DNA from: CAUZIR01 sp034421295
Lineage (GTDB): Bacteria > Chloroflexota > Dehalococcoidia > Lucifugimonadales > UBA2962
DNA length: 64,000 bases
Reading direction: 5' to 3'
Assembly: GCA_034421295.1 (NCBI GenBank)
Contig: DAOUKM010000021.1
Coordinates: 33,029 to 97,028 of the forward strand
The number at the start of each line of letters is the position of its first letter. Position 1 is the stretch's first letter. The notes under the pieces are model-generated. The model was given only the letters and a program-made list of their open reading frames with translations, was not told where the DNA came from and searched no databases. Below are positions 44,065 to 53,410 of this stretch, one piece after another. The translations under genes were made by a program, and so were the position numbers.

Positions 44065-45009
44065 ATGACCGCATACGTCCTACATAGGATCCTAGCGATG
44101 ATCCCGGTGCTGCTGGTGGTGGCGCTGATCGTGTTTGCTCTAATCCGGTTCGCGCCCGGGGACCCGGCCGCTCTGATCGTCGGGACTCACGCCACCGAGG
44201 AGAAATACGAGGCTATCCGGGAGCAGCTGGGCCTGAACAGGCCGCTTCCGGTGCAGCTTGGCATCTGGTTCCAGAATCTGTTCCAGGGCGATCTCGGGGA
44301 ATCGCTGTTCGGGCGTACCGCGGTCACCGAGATGATCGCAACGCGCATCGTCCCGACGTTCTCGCTGGCCCTGCTGACGCAGGCCTTTGCCGTCGTGCTG
44401 GCCATACCGCTGGGTATCATTGCCGCATGGAAGGCGAACACCTGGATCGACCGCGGCGTGATGATCTTCTCCACGGTGGGGTACTCGATTCCGCTGTTCT
44501 GGCTGGGGTTCATGCTGATCTGGCTGTTCGCGGTCAAGGCCGACTGGTTCCCGGCAGCGGGTTACGTTGCTCCATCGGAGAACCTGGGGCAGTTCTTCTA
44601 TCGACTGGTGTTGCCGATGCTGGCCACCGGGCTCGTGGTCATGGCACTGATAGCGAGGATGACGCGGGCTACCATGCTGGAGGTCCTTAACGAGGACTAC
44701 ATTCGCACCGCGCGTTCCAAGGGGCTGGCCGATTCCAAGGTTCTGCTCGCGCACGCCCTTCGGAACGCCATCCTGCCCATAATCACCGTGATAGGGATTA
44801 CCCTGGCCCTTCTGCTGGGCGGCGTCGTGGTCACCGAGAACGTGTTCGCGATACCCGGGCTGGGGCGGCTGCTGGTAAACGCGCTGAGCCACCGCGATTA
44901 CCCGGTAATACAGGGCACTGTACTTATCTTCGCCGCCATAATTGCGACGGTGAATCTGCTTATCGACCTGTCGTACGCGGTGTTCGATCCGAGGATAAGG
45001 TACAGATAG
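44065..45009 (+). CDS. ABC transporter permease, DppB type
   Basis: A 314-residue inner-membrane permease. The N-terminal segment AMIPVLLVVALIVFALIRFAPGDPA and the EAA loop ARSKGLADSKVLLAHALRNAILPI are typical of DppB/OppB. Six hydrophobic segments are visible, with TRATMLEVLNEDYIRTARSKGL before the EAA loop. It pairs with the DppC-type permease four bases downstream and with the binding protein upstream. Confidence 0.93.
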   Translation: MTAYVLHRILAMIPVLLVVALIVFALIRFAPGDPAALIVGTHATEEKYEAIREQLGLNRPLPVQLGIWFQNLFQGDLGESLFGRTAVTEMIATRIVPTFSLALLTQAFAVVLAIPLGIIAAWKANTWIDRGVMIFSTVGYSIPLFWLGFMLIWLFAVKADWFPAAGYVAPSENLGQFFYRLVLPMLATGLVVMALIARMTRATMLEVLNEDYIRTARSKGLADSKVLLAHALRNAILPIITVIGITLALLLGGVVVTENVFAIPGLGRLLVNALSHRDYPVIQGTVLIFAAIIATVNLLIDLSYAVFDPRIRYR

Positions 45010-45012
45010 CGG

Positions 45013-45915
45013 ATGGCCCAATCGACCTCGGCCATCGCCTCTTCCTGGGCGGAGCAGGCTGCGCCAACGCTGCGGGACAGGATCCGCGGTATCGGCTACA
45101 TCTCCCGTCGCTATCCCAACATGGCGCTGGGCATGTTCATCGTGTTCCTTGCCGCCCTGTGCGCCATATTCGCACCGGTCCTCTTCACCTCCAACCCTTC
45201 GCTGCCCGATCCGCTCGTGCGCTTCACCACACCCGGGGGAGAATACTGGTTCGGCACTGACAACATAGGCAGGGACGTCTACAGCCGAACCATCTACGGC
45301 GCGCGCATATCCCTCATGGTATCGGTATCGGTGGCCGCCATTGCAATCGGCTCCGGGGCCATAATCGGCATGCTCGCCGGCTACTACCGCCGGGTCGACA
45401 TGGTGGTCATGAGGTTCATGGACGGCCTGATGTCGATACCCTCGGTCATTCTGGCCATCGCCCTGATGGCGCTTCTCGGTGGAAGCATAGAAAACGTCAT
45501 CATCGCTCTCAGCGTTACCGAGACGCCCATCGCCACCCGCATCGTCCGCTCCGCGGTGCTGAGCATCCGCGAGCAGACCTACATAGAGGCCTCGCGCTCG
45601 ATAGGAGCTCGCCCTCCGCGCATCATATTCCGCCACATCCTGCCCAACATCGTCGCCCCGCTCATAGTTCACGCCACCTTCGTGGCGTCTGCGGCGGTGC
45701 TGCTGGAGGCCTACCTGAGCTTCCTGGGCGCCGGTCCCCCCGAAGAGGTTCCCAGCTGGGGCAACATCATGGCCGGGGCCCAGCACTTTCTGACCAGGGC
45801 GATTTGGATCATCGTGTTCCCGGGCATCTTCCTGACGCTGACCGTGCTCGGGATCAGCCTGGCCGGCGATGGCCTGCGCGACATACTGGATCCGAAGCTA
45901 AAGCGTCGCCTGTAG
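45013..45915 (+). CDS. ABC transporter permease, DppC type
   Basis: A 300-residue permease with an N-terminal cytosolic leader, the OppC-type segment NMALGMFIVFLAALCAIFAPV, GTDNIGRDVYSRTIYGARISL and the EAA loop EASRSIGARPPRIIFRHILPN. It forms the membrane pore with the DppB-type partner. It ends the importer cluster; the ATPases must be encoded elsewhere. Confidence 0.93.
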   Translation: MAQSTSAIASSWAEQAAPTLRDRIRGIGYISRRYPNMALGMFIVFLAALCAIFAPVLFTSNPSLPDPLVRFTTPGGEYWFGTDNIGRDVYSRTIYGARISLMVSVSVAAIAIGSGAIIGMLAGYYRRVDMVVMRFMDGLMSIPSVILAIALMALLGGSIENVIIALSVTETPIATRIVRSAVLSIREQTYIEASRSIGARPPRIIFRHILPNIVAPLIVHATFVASAAVLLEAYLSFLGAGPPEEVPSWGNIMAGAQHFLTRAIWIIVFPGIFLTLTVLGISLAGDGLRDILDPKLKRRL

Positions 45916-46097
45916 GGCGCCGCCGGCCTGACCCCAAACGCGGGTTTCACGGTGGGCCCAGACGGCCAGGGCCCTTCGATGCGAGCTCCCAGGCTTATCC
46001 CGCTACGGGCGCTCGGTTACCAGGACAGCGCTGCGGGTGCGCATAGTCGAAGGTGGACACGGCGGCGACCGGCGCCTCGAATGAGCCGGATGTGACG

Positions 46098-46955
46098 CTA
46101 CTGCGTTACCCAGGCGTCGAAGACCGCCCTTGATATGCGGCCGATCATGCGGCTTCCCTCGTGGGGACTAAGTAGCAGACTGGGGTCGGAGCTGTCCGCG
46201 GTCATCACGGTGATCACATACCTCACGTCCGGGGTGGCGATCAGACCCGTATCGCATCGGCCGTGCAGGTAAGCCCCCAGCTTGTTGTACAGCTTGATAG
46301 ACGGTGTAATCCCCGCCTCGGCCGGGAACTGGTTGAGGGGCAGATAGCGCCCGAGCCACTCGATGTGCTGGCAGCGTCCCATAATGTCGAGCATCTGCTC
46401 GGATGCCGATTCTGAGACGAGCTCGCCCTTGGCGATGCGCGTCACCAGGTTTGTGAAATCCCGGGCCGAGCACTCCGAGTAGGCGTCGATGTCCTTGCCC
46501 TGCAGCTCGTCGAACGTGTCGGGGCCAAGGTCGGAATTGAGCGAGTACTCGTTCATGCCCAGCGACCTCATCCTGCCGTTGATTCGATCCTTGCCCAGCA
46601 TGTCGCTCAGCAGCCAGGTGCAGGTGTTGTCGCTTACCACGATCATCATCATGCACACGTCCTTGACCGTGATCTCAAAGGGCGTGTCGAACTCGCGGAA
46701 TACGCCCGTTCCCCCTCGCAGGTCGGACTGCTTGACCGTGACCCTGTCTGTGAGGGCGAGCCCACCGGCCGCCACCTGGAAAAACAGCTCGGCCATGATC
46801 CCGAGCTTGATGGCGCTGAGCGCGGGAAACACCTCGGCCTCACGGATATCCAGCCGCTCTCCGGTGGTCAGGTTGTTTGCCGAAACGCTCACCCTGCCGG
46901 AGAAACTCCCGGCAATTGCTTCAACCTCTGATCTAAGGGTCGCCGGATCAGCCAT
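46098..46955 (-). CDS. Class A beta-lactamase-fold serine hydrolase without signal peptide
   Basis: A 285-residue protein. The active-site S-x-x-K is SAIK (FPALSAIKLGIM) and the SDN loop is VVSDNTCTWLL. In place of KTG the sequence reads NKLG (LYNKLGAYLHGR), so the usual threonine is lost. No signal peptide or lipobox was seen, unlike secreted beta-lactamases. It may be an intracellular D-Ala-D-Ala-like hydrolase or esterase. It stands alone, opposite the importer genes, and is not evidence of drug resistance. Confidence 0.8.
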   Translation of the reverse strand: MADPATLRSEVEAIAGSFSGRVSVSANNLTTGERLDIREAEVFPALSAIKLGIMAELFFQVAAGGLALTDRVTVKQSDLRGGTGVFREFDTPFEITVKDVCMMMIVVSDNTCTWLLSDMLGKDRINGRMRSLGMNEYSLNSDLGPDTFDELQGKDIDAYSECSARDFTNLVTRIAKGELVSESASEQMLDIMGRCQHIEWLGRYLPLNQFPAEAGITPSIKLYNKLGAYLHGRCDTGLIATPDVRYVITVMTADSSDPSLLLSPHEGSRMIGRISRAVFDAWVTQ

Positions 46956-47127
46956 GTCTAGTCCTCCAGGTCGCAGACGGCAAGCTAGATCGCCGCAGCC
47001 TAGCAGCGCCGCAATAGCCGGTCAAACGGTGGCGTGAGGAACCGCGTACACCCTTTAAGTGCGGCCCCGATGTGGATCGACCGGACACCCAGCCGGTGCG
47101 CGCGGGGGGAGGGACCCCTCGCGATCC

Positions 47128-47223
47128 TCACGCCAGCACGAGCACCAGCACCAGGGCCACGATCACCAGCAGGCCCGCACCCACCAGGCAGTAGCCGATC
47201 AAGGGGCTGCTCAGGCGAACCAT
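47128..47223 (-). CDS. 31-residue membrane peptide overlapping the aminotransferase gene
   Basis: From ATG 47223 to TGA 47128 the minus strand encodes MVRLSSPLIGYCLVGAGL and then an almost uninterrupted hydrophobic stretch (LLVIVALVLVLVLA), a single transmembrane helix. Its start overlaps the end of the aminotransferase gene by 13 bp, so it could be coupled to it. No family recognised. A chance frame cannot be excluded, but the overlap and clean hydrophobicity make it credible. Confidence 0.45.
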   Translation of the reverse strand: MVRLSSPLIGYCLVGAGLLVIVALVLVLVLA

Positions 47224-48548
47224 CCCGCGAATTCCGCCACCGCCTGGTCGGGTACTGCTCCCTCCAGGTAGTCCCTGAAGGCCTGATCTAGAATTGCGAC
47301 CCCCTCGTCTATCTCCTCTCTGGTCATGATCAGCGGAGGGGTGATCTCCAGGACGTTCCCGAAGCTGCCCGCGTAGTAGAACACCAGGCCCAGTTCCCAG
47401 GCCCGGTAGGTGATCTTGGCGGCCGCATCGCGGTTTGGTTCCCTGGTCGATCTATCGGTGACCAGGTCGATGCCCTGGATCATGCCCAGTCCCCGCACGT
47501 CTCCAACGATCTCGTACTCTCCCAGGACCTGCTTGAGCCGGGACTGCAGGTAGGCTCCGTTCTCTGCCGAGCGCTCCGGCAGGCCCAGGCGTATTACCTC
47601 CTTCACGGTGGCCAGACCCGCCGCACAGCAGGCGGCATTGCCCGACGTGGTGAAACCGGCGAACCCGCTGTCCAGGACCTCTGCCCGCCCCACGATCGCA
47701 CTGAGAGGGAGCCCTCCGCCGAGGGACTTGCCGAGCAGGAGGAGGTCGGCATCCACCTCGAAGTTCTCATGGGAGAACATGCGCCCGGTACGACCGAGGC
47801 CGACCTTTATGTCATCGACCACCAGCAGGAGGCCATGACGGTCGCACAGGGCACGCAGCTTGGGCAGAAAGTCGGGCGGCGGCACCACGTCCCCGCTGTC
47901 GCTCTGCACCGTCTCGACGAATACGGCTGCGGTATCCTCCGGCGGACAAATGGTCCTGAACAGATAGTTTTCCAGGTAATCGAGGCAGCGGTCCGAGAGA
48001 TCATCGCCTCCATCCGGGAAAGGTGGTCTGTAGGGATCCGGAAACGGCGCCTTGAGCACGTGCGGCCCGAAGGCGAAGCCGGACCCACCGGAAAGTCCCG
48101 AAAGACCGATGCCCGCGTCATTGGTGCCATGCATCCCGCCGATGAACGAGACTATTCGCCTGCGGCCGGTGGAGGCCAGAGCCATTCGCTGAGCGGCCTC
48201 GGCGGCGTCAGAGCCGCTCAGGCCGAACCATGTCCTCTTCTCGAAGTCCCCTTTCATCAGGTCGATCAGCTGCTCGGCCAGGTCGACCGCGGGCCTACTG
48301 ACGGCGGAGACGATCCCGGCAAACATGGTCTTGTCGAGCTGGTCTGACACGGCCTGACGCACCTTCTGGCTGTCGTAGCCGAGATGCGTCAGCGCCCAGC
48401 CGGCGCCGAAATCCAGATATCGGCGGCCGTCCGCGTCTATCAGCCTTGTGCCCTCGCCGCGGTCGATGACCATCGGGCTGTAGCGCACCTTGGTCGCCGC
48501 CGATATGCTCTTTCGATCCCTTTCGTATAGCCGGTCGCTCTCACCCAT
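47211..48548 (-). CDS. Class III aminotransferase (PLP-dependent)
   Basis: A 445-residue class III aminotransferase. YLDFGAGWALTHLGY, the substrate/PLP-phosphate loop GLSGSDAAEAAQ, VDDIKVGLGRTG (aspartate that binds the PLP nitrogen) and the Schiff-base lysine in LLLGKSLGGGLPLSA mark the fold. Substrates of related enzymes are beta-alanine, GABA or aminoalcohols. The C-terminal 13 bp overlap the small membrane peptide gene. Confidence 0.92.
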   Translation of the reverse strand: MGESDRLYERDRKSISAATKVRYSPMVIDRGEGTRLIDADGRRYLDFGAGWALTHLGYDSQKVRQAVSDQLDKTMFAGIVSAVSRPAVDLAEQLIDLMKGDFEKRTWFGLSGSDAAEAAQRMALASTGRRRIVSFIGGMHGTNDAGIGLSGLSGGSGFAFGPHVLKAPFPDPYRPPFPDGGDDLSDRCLDYLENYLFRTICPPEDTAAVFVETVQSDSGDVVPPPDFLPKLRALCDRHGLLLVVDDIKVGLGRTGRMFSHENFEVDADLLLLGKSLGGGLPLSAIVGRAEVLDSGFAGFTTSGNAACCAAGLATVKEVIRLGLPERSAENGAYLQSRLKQVLGEYEIVGDVRGLGMIQGIDLVTDRSTREPNRDAAAKITYRAWELGLVFYYAGSFGNVLEITPPLIMTREEIDEGVAILDQAFRDYLEGAVPDQAVAEFAGWFA

Positions 48549-48748
48549 TTCGTAGACCTCCGGAAGTTTCGAAAGCCCGGGCCCGGGCCCTCGCCAGAGT
48601 ACCGTGCAGCGCCCGGACGATCGGGCGTCTCCCGGTCAGGCTGCCGACTTCGGCAGGGCTGCGCCAAGGGCGCTTTGCGGCGGGCCGGTGTACCATTTCG
48701 TGGGCGCATTCTAACGCAACGGATGGCTATTCAGACGCGGCGACAGGC

Positions 48749-50131
48749 ATGACCAAGCAGCAACCGGGAAACGGCGTCGATCGGATGTCTGTCGACTCAG
48801 GCCATGGAATCGCCGGCGAGGTGAGGTCCGCCCTTGACGCGGGGGACTTCAGCCTCGTCCTGTCCCTCTTCGCCCGCCTGCATCCCTCCGACCAGGGCGA
48901 CCTGCTCGGGGAGCTAGATTCAGAAACGCGGAGGTTGCTCCTGTGGGCCCTGGGGCCGGAGGCCGCGGCCGACGTCATCGAAAAGCTCGATCCCGGCATA
49001 GCGATCGAGTTCACCGAGGACATACCCACCGAGACCCTCGCCGACGTGCTGGACGAGGCGAGCCCGGACGTCGCGGCCGACGTCCTCAGGGGACTGCCGG
49101 ACGAGGTCTCAGAGCCGACCCTGGAGGCGATGGAGGCCTCGCAGGACGTCGAGTACCTGCTCGAGTACGGGGACGAGACGGCCGGCGGACACATGACCAC
49201 GCGCTACGTATCGGTCGATCGAGATTCGACTGTCGCAAACGCACTGGACGCCCTCCGGCTCGCCGAGCCCGACCTGTCCGACGCAGGAACCGTCTTCGTC
49301 ACGGACGGGCATGGGAACCTGGCGGGCCGCATCGGAATTGGAGAACTGGCCCTTGGAAGGCCGGCATTTCGGGTCGGCGATCTGATGGACGATCGCGTCT
49401 ATTCGGTCGGCGTGGAGACCGACCAGGAGGAGTGCGCCCGGCTAATGAGCCGCTATGACCTGGACCGGCTCGCCGTTGTGGATGGGGACAGGAGGCTCGT
49501 GGGGGTCATACGGGACGACGACCTGGTGGATGTCGTCGTGCAAGAGGCAACCGAGGATATCTACAGGCTTGCCGGGCTGGGCGATGAGAGGGTCTTCGGC
49601 TCCCTCAGGTCCTCCGTCCGGCACCGCCTGCCCTGGCTGTACGTGAATCTGGCGACGGTGCTGCTCGCCGCCGTGGTAATAGGCGTGTTCGAGTCGACCA
49701 TCACGCGCTTTGCCGTACTCGCCGCCTTCGTGCCGGTGGTGATGGGTCAGGGCGGAATGAGCGGCGTGCAGACCATGACCCTGGTTGTCAGGGCCATAAC
49801 GCTGGGGGACGTGGAACCCAGACACGCCCTGAGGCTGGCCGGGCGCGAGGCGTGGCTCGGGATTCTGCACGGGGCTGCGATAGGCCTTGCCCTCGGCATT
49901 CTGCTCGGGCTCTGGAAGGGCAACGCCGCCCTGGGCGTGGTGATCGGCGTTGCGACCCTGGGCACAATGATCATAGGAGGCACGTTCGGGGCGCTGGTGC
50001 CCCTGGCGCTCCGGCGGGCCGGCATCGATCCCGCGCTGGCGTCGGCGACGGTGGTGACCACTGCCACCGACGTTATCGGCGCGCTCATCTCGCTGGGCAT
50101 GGCTGCGATCCTCATCGAGTGGCTGATGTGA
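48749..50131 (+). CDS. mgtE: MgtE-family magnesium transporter
   Basis: A 460-residue MgtE. The N-terminal superhelical domain (LLSLFARLHPSDQGDLLGELD-type repeats) is followed by ETAGGHMTTRYVSVDRDSTV (start of the CBS pair) and five membrane helices near residues 285-460 (LPWLYVNLATVLLAAVVIGVFE, PVVMGQGGMSGVQTMTLVVRAI, ATVVTTATDVIGALIS). Mg2+ enters through the dimeric channel when cytosolic Mg2+ is low. Start ATG 48749. No M-box-like leader was seen upstream. Confidence 0.93.
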   Translation: MTKQQPGNGVDRMSVDSGHGIAGEVRSALDAGDFSLVLSLFARLHPSDQGDLLGELDSETRRLLLWALGPEAAADVIEKLDPGIAIEFTEDIPTETLADVLDEASPDVAADVLRGLPDEVSEPTLEAMEASQDVEYLLEYGDETAGGHMTTRYVSVDRDSTVANALDALRLAEPDLSDAGTVFVTDGHGNLAGRIGIGELALGRPAFRVGDLMDDRVYSVGVETDQEECARLMSRYDLDRLAVVDGDRRLVGVIRDDDLVDVVVQEATEDIYRLAGLGDERVFGSLRSSVRHRLPWLYVNLATVLLAAVVIGVFESTITRFAVLAAFVPVVMGQGGMSGVQTMTLVVRAITLGDVEPRHALRLAGREAWLGILHGAAIGLALGILLGLWKGNAALGVVIGVATLGTMIIGGTFGALVPLALRRAGIDPALASATVVTTATDVIGALISLGMAAILIEWLM

Positions 50132-50203
50132 GCCGATTGAGCGTGTGCCTGGCAGGGGCTAAGATGCAGGTCGTGAGGACTCCCGTAAGGTCAATCCGGC
50201 ACA

Positions 50204-50962
50204 TTGGCTAACGCCATCGGCGAGTATCTGGTTGCCAGCGGCCTGGGCAAGACGTTCGGAGACATCCGGGCGGTGGACGGGGTTTCCTTCCGGATCGCCG
50301 AGCGCGAGATCTTTGGCCTGTTGGGTCCGAACGGCGCAGGCAAGACGACGATAATCCGCATCCTGTCTACGGTCCTTTCATCGGACGAGGGTGAGGTCAC
50401 GATTGGCGGTCACTCGATCGCCGACGAACAGGGACAGGTCCGCGGGCTGATCGGTGTGTGTCCGCAGGAACTGGCCCTGTACCCCGAGCTATCAGCCTCC
50501 GACAACCTCGTGTTCTTCGGTCGCATGGCGGGCTTAAGCGGGTCGGATGCCAGGCGAACGGCCGGCGATGTCCTTTCCCTGGTGGGCCTGAGCGATCGCG
50601 CCCGCGATCGGGTCGAGCACTTTTCGGGCGGGATGAAGAGAAGGGTCAACATCGCCATAGCGCTCATGGCCAGACCGAAGCTCCTGTTCCTTGATGAGCC
50701 GACGGTCGGCATCGACCCGCAGTCCCGCAATCACATCTTCGAGACCGTTCTTCGCCTGCGCGACGAGGGCATGACGGTCCTTTACACCACTCACTACATG
50801 GAGGAGGCCGACCGCCTGTGCGACCGCATAGCGATAATGGACGGAGGCAGGCTGATCGCCCTCGGTTCACCCGACGACCTTAAGGCCGATTTCGGCGATC
50901 CGGCCACGGTCACCCTTGAGGAGGTCTTCCTCAGGCTGACGGGCCGTAGCCTGCGCGACTAG
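50204..50962 (+). CDS. ABC-2 type transporter ATP-binding protein
   Basis: A 252-residue ATPase. Walker A LLGPNGAGKTTIIR, signature HFSGGMKRRVNIA and Walker B LLFLDEPTVGIDPQSR are intact. It ends with LEEVFLRLTGR, typical of DrrA/CcmA-like exporters. It starts at TTG 50204. The two following genes encode its membrane subunits. Such systems export lipids, drugs or antibiotics. Confidence 0.93.
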   Translation: MANAIGEYLVASGLGKTFGDIRAVDGVSFRIAEREIFGLLGPNGAGKTTIIRILSTVLSSDEGEVTIGGHSIADEQGQVRGLIGVCPQELALYPELSASDNLVFFGRMAGLSGSDARRTAGDVLSLVGLSDRARDRVEHFSGGMKRRVNIAIALMARPKLLFLDEPTVGIDPQSRNHIFETVLRLRDEGMTVLYTTHYMEEADRLCDRIAIMDGGRLIALGSPDDLKADFGDPATVTLEEVFLRLTGRSLRD

Positions 50963-50971
50963 CCCGGCCCC

Positions 50972-52141
50972 TTGATCCGACCGCTCTTCGTCGGCCTCCT
51001 GGAGCTGCGCCGCTACCTGGCCGACCGCGCCGAACTGGCCTTCGGCATAGCGCTGCCGGTCGCACTGTTCGCGCTCATGTACGTGACCTTCAGCGGAGGC
51101 AATTCCTTCAACGGCACCGTGCACGTCGTCGACTCCGATGGGGGTTCGGTGACCGCCGAGATCATGTCGAGGCTCCGAACGGTGGAGGGCCTGAGCGTCG
51201 AGGTCCACGATGAGGAGGACGCCCTTGCCAGGCTGGAGCGTTCCGCGGTCCTGAGCGTGGTCATCTTCCCGGCCGGGTTCAGTGAGCAGGTCTCCAGGGG
51301 CGAGCGGCCAGCTGTCACCGTTAAGCGCAGGGGTAACGGGGGCCAGGAGGGACAGATCGCGGCCAGCATTGTGCGGACCGTGACCCAGCAGACGGTTTCA
51401 GAGCTTTCGGCGAGGGCGGCGGTGAGAGCGGCCTTCGCAGATGGAGCGATCTCGGAGGCGAGGATAGACCAGGCATTTGGTGGCTTGCTTGCCGACAGTC
51501 GAGCGCGGCCCGCCATCACCGTAGAGGCACGTACCGTGGGGGGCAGCGAAGAGTTCGTCGATCGACTGCTGCCCGGCATTCTGGTCATGTTCCTCATGTT
51601 CGCCGTCACCCTCGGATCCCAGACGATCGTGGAAGACCGGCGAATCGGTACGCTCGAGCGACTCGCGACCACGCGCCTGACACTGGGACAGCTGTTCGCC
51701 GGCAAGTTCATCGCAGGTCTCCTTCGCGCAACCTTTCAGACTCTGGTGCTGCTGTCGCTGGGCTTTGCGGTCCTCAGGCTCGCGGGCCCCGGAGAGTACT
51801 TTCAGGTTCTTGTCTTTTGCCTCCTGGTCTCCGGGGCCGTCAGCGCCATTGGCCTTGCCATCGGTGCACTGGCTACCAACCGGGATCAGGCGATCTGGGC
51901 CAGCGTGGTCGTAACGATGTTCATGACGGTGTTCGGCGGAACGTTCTTCCCGACCAGCGGCGGCGCGCTGGACATCCTCAGCCGCCTCACCCTCAACCGC
52001 TACGCCATTGACGCGATCGACGGGATGATCTCCAGGGGCGAATCGCTGGGAAGCCAGGGACTGGAGGCGGCCGTCGTAGCCGGGGTCATGCTGCTCGCAC
52101 TGGCGATAGCCAGATGGGGCTTTAGGGCGACCGTCAGATGA
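50972..52141 (+). CDS. ABC-2 type transporter permease 1
   Basis: A 389-residue permease: N-terminal membrane segment (ELAFGIALPVALFALMYV), a large outer domain (NSFNGTVHVVDSDGGSV) and a C-terminal cluster of five helices with GTLERLATTRLTLGQLFAGKF and WASVVVTMFMTVFGGTFFP. Its end overlaps the start of permease 2 by four bases, so the two are coupled. Heterodimeric exporter with permease 2 is likely. Confidence 0.9.
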   Translation: MIRPLFVGLLELRRYLADRAELAFGIALPVALFALMYVTFSGGNSFNGTVHVVDSDGGSVTAEIMSRLRTVEGLSVEVHDEEDALARLERSAVLSVVIFPAGFSEQVSRGERPAVTVKRRGNGGQEGQIAASIVRTVTQQTVSELSARAAVRAAFADGAISEARIDQAFGGLLADSRARPAITVEARTVGGSEEFVDRLLPGILVMFLMFAVTLGSQTIVEDRRIGTLERLATTRLTLGQLFAGKFIAGLLRATFQTLVLLSLGFAVLRLAGPGEYFQVLVFCLLVSGAVSAIGLAIGALATNRDQAIWASVVVTMFMTVFGGTFFPTSGGALDILSRLTLNRYAIDAIDGMISRGESLGSQGLEAAVVAGVMLLALAIARWGFRATVR

Positions 52142-53322
52142 TCAGGATCGGCCTGCAGGCGCTGCTGATGGCGAACAAGGATACGAAGATATTCTTCGCG
52201 AACCGGTTTGCACTCGCATTTGCCTTCATCTTCCCCTTCCTGTTCATCATCGGTTTTACGCTAGCGCTGCGGGGCGTCGGCACCGAGGACGAGCAGCTGG
52301 TCTTCACCGTCACTACCCAGGACCAGAGCGCACTCGCAAGAAGCATCGTCGACTCGATGGTTGGCGATCCCGACGGCCGATTCGTGGAGGTGTCCTATGC
52401 GGAGGCGACCGATTCTCTCGAGAATGAGGAGATACGGGGCTTTATTGCCTTTCCCGCCGGGTTCTCCAGCTCGGTGGCCTCCGGCCGGCAGACTGCGATA
52501 GAGGTCGTCACCCTGTCGGAGCATCCGGACACGGCGGTGGCCCTGGAAGGGGTCGCAGCGTCCATCGCCGGCCTCGTCAACCTCAACCAGGTGATGGGAC
52601 AGGCGGTGCTGAGCCTGAGCGGAGAGGTGGAAGGAGGACCAGCCGGGCTCGATGCCTCCTCGATTGCCCGCGTATCAGAAGAGGTCGTCTTTGATTTCGA
52701 ACAGGTCGGTGACGTAAGGCCGTTCAATCCCAGTCACTTCACCATCCCCGGCTACCTGGTCATGTTCGTCTTCTTCGCCGCCGCTATGGGCGCACAGGAG
52801 ATAGCCAGGGAGCGTGAGAACAACACCCTGGAGCGTCTTGCCTCACAGGGTGTGCAAAGGCAGGCGATCCTTGCGGGCAAGGTGCTGGCGTCGGTCTACC
52901 GCGGAATCATGCAGCTGGCGGTCCTTTGGATAGTGGGCATATTCGGCTTCGGTCTCGACCTGGGCGTCTCGCCGGCCACCGTGGTGGTCGTCTCACTGCT
53001 GATGGTCGCCGCTTCATCGGCGTTCGCGGTGATGCTGGCGTCCCTGGTCACGACGAGACGCGGAGTGGATTCGGCGGCCGTGCTCGTATCGCTCATACTG
53101 GCCCCGATCGGGGGCTCATGGTGGCCTCTGTTCATAATGCCCGAGTGGATGCAGACCCTGGCCAGACTCACTCCCCACGGCTGGGCGAATCAGGCCTTCA
53201 ACAAGCTGATGCTGTTCGGTGCCACAGCCGGCGACGTGGTCTCCGAGATGGTCGCGCTGCTTGCGTTCGCGCTGGTCTTCCTGATCATATCCCTCTGGCG
53301 CTTTAAGATCTCAGCGACCTGA
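52138..53322 (+). CDS. ABC-2 type transporter permease 2
   Basis: A 394-residue paralogue of permease 1, with ANRFALAFAFIFPFLFIIGFTLALRG, an outer domain (EEVVFDFEQVGDVRPFNPSHF) and a similar cluster of helices (NNTLERLASQGVQRQAILAGKVLA, GGSWWPLFIMPEWMQTLA). Ends the exporter operon. Substrate not deducible from sequence. Confidence 0.9.
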   Translation: MIRIGLQALLMANKDTKIFFANRFALAFAFIFPFLFIIGFTLALRGVGTEDEQLVFTVTTQDQSALARSIVDSMVGDPDGRFVEVSYAEATDSLENEEIRGFIAFPAGFSSSVASGRQTAIEVVTLSEHPDTAVALEGVAASIAGLVNLNQVMGQAVLSLSGEVEGGPAGLDASSIARVSEEVVFDFEQVGDVRPFNPSHFTIPGYLVMFVFFAAAMGAQEIARERENNTLERLASQGVQRQAILAGKVLASVYRGIMQLAVLWIVGIFGFGLDLGVSPATVVVVSLLMVAASSAFAVMLASLVTTRRGVDSAAVLVSLILAPIGGSWWPLFIMPEWMQTLARLTPHGWANQAFNKLMLFGATAGDVVSEMVALLAFALVFLIISLWRFKISAT

Positions 53323-53410
53323 TCGCCTAGTACACTCGTTACGGCCATGTCCACGGCGGAAGAAAACGACGCCCCTACCCCACCACAAAGATGCACTCTA
53401 AGGTGAGCAC

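Noticed and set aside
44140..45786. A 548-codon open frame antisense to the two dipeptide permease genes
   Set aside because: It mirrors the coding periodicity of the real genes, is rich in Arg/His/Asp/Gly and has no family features.
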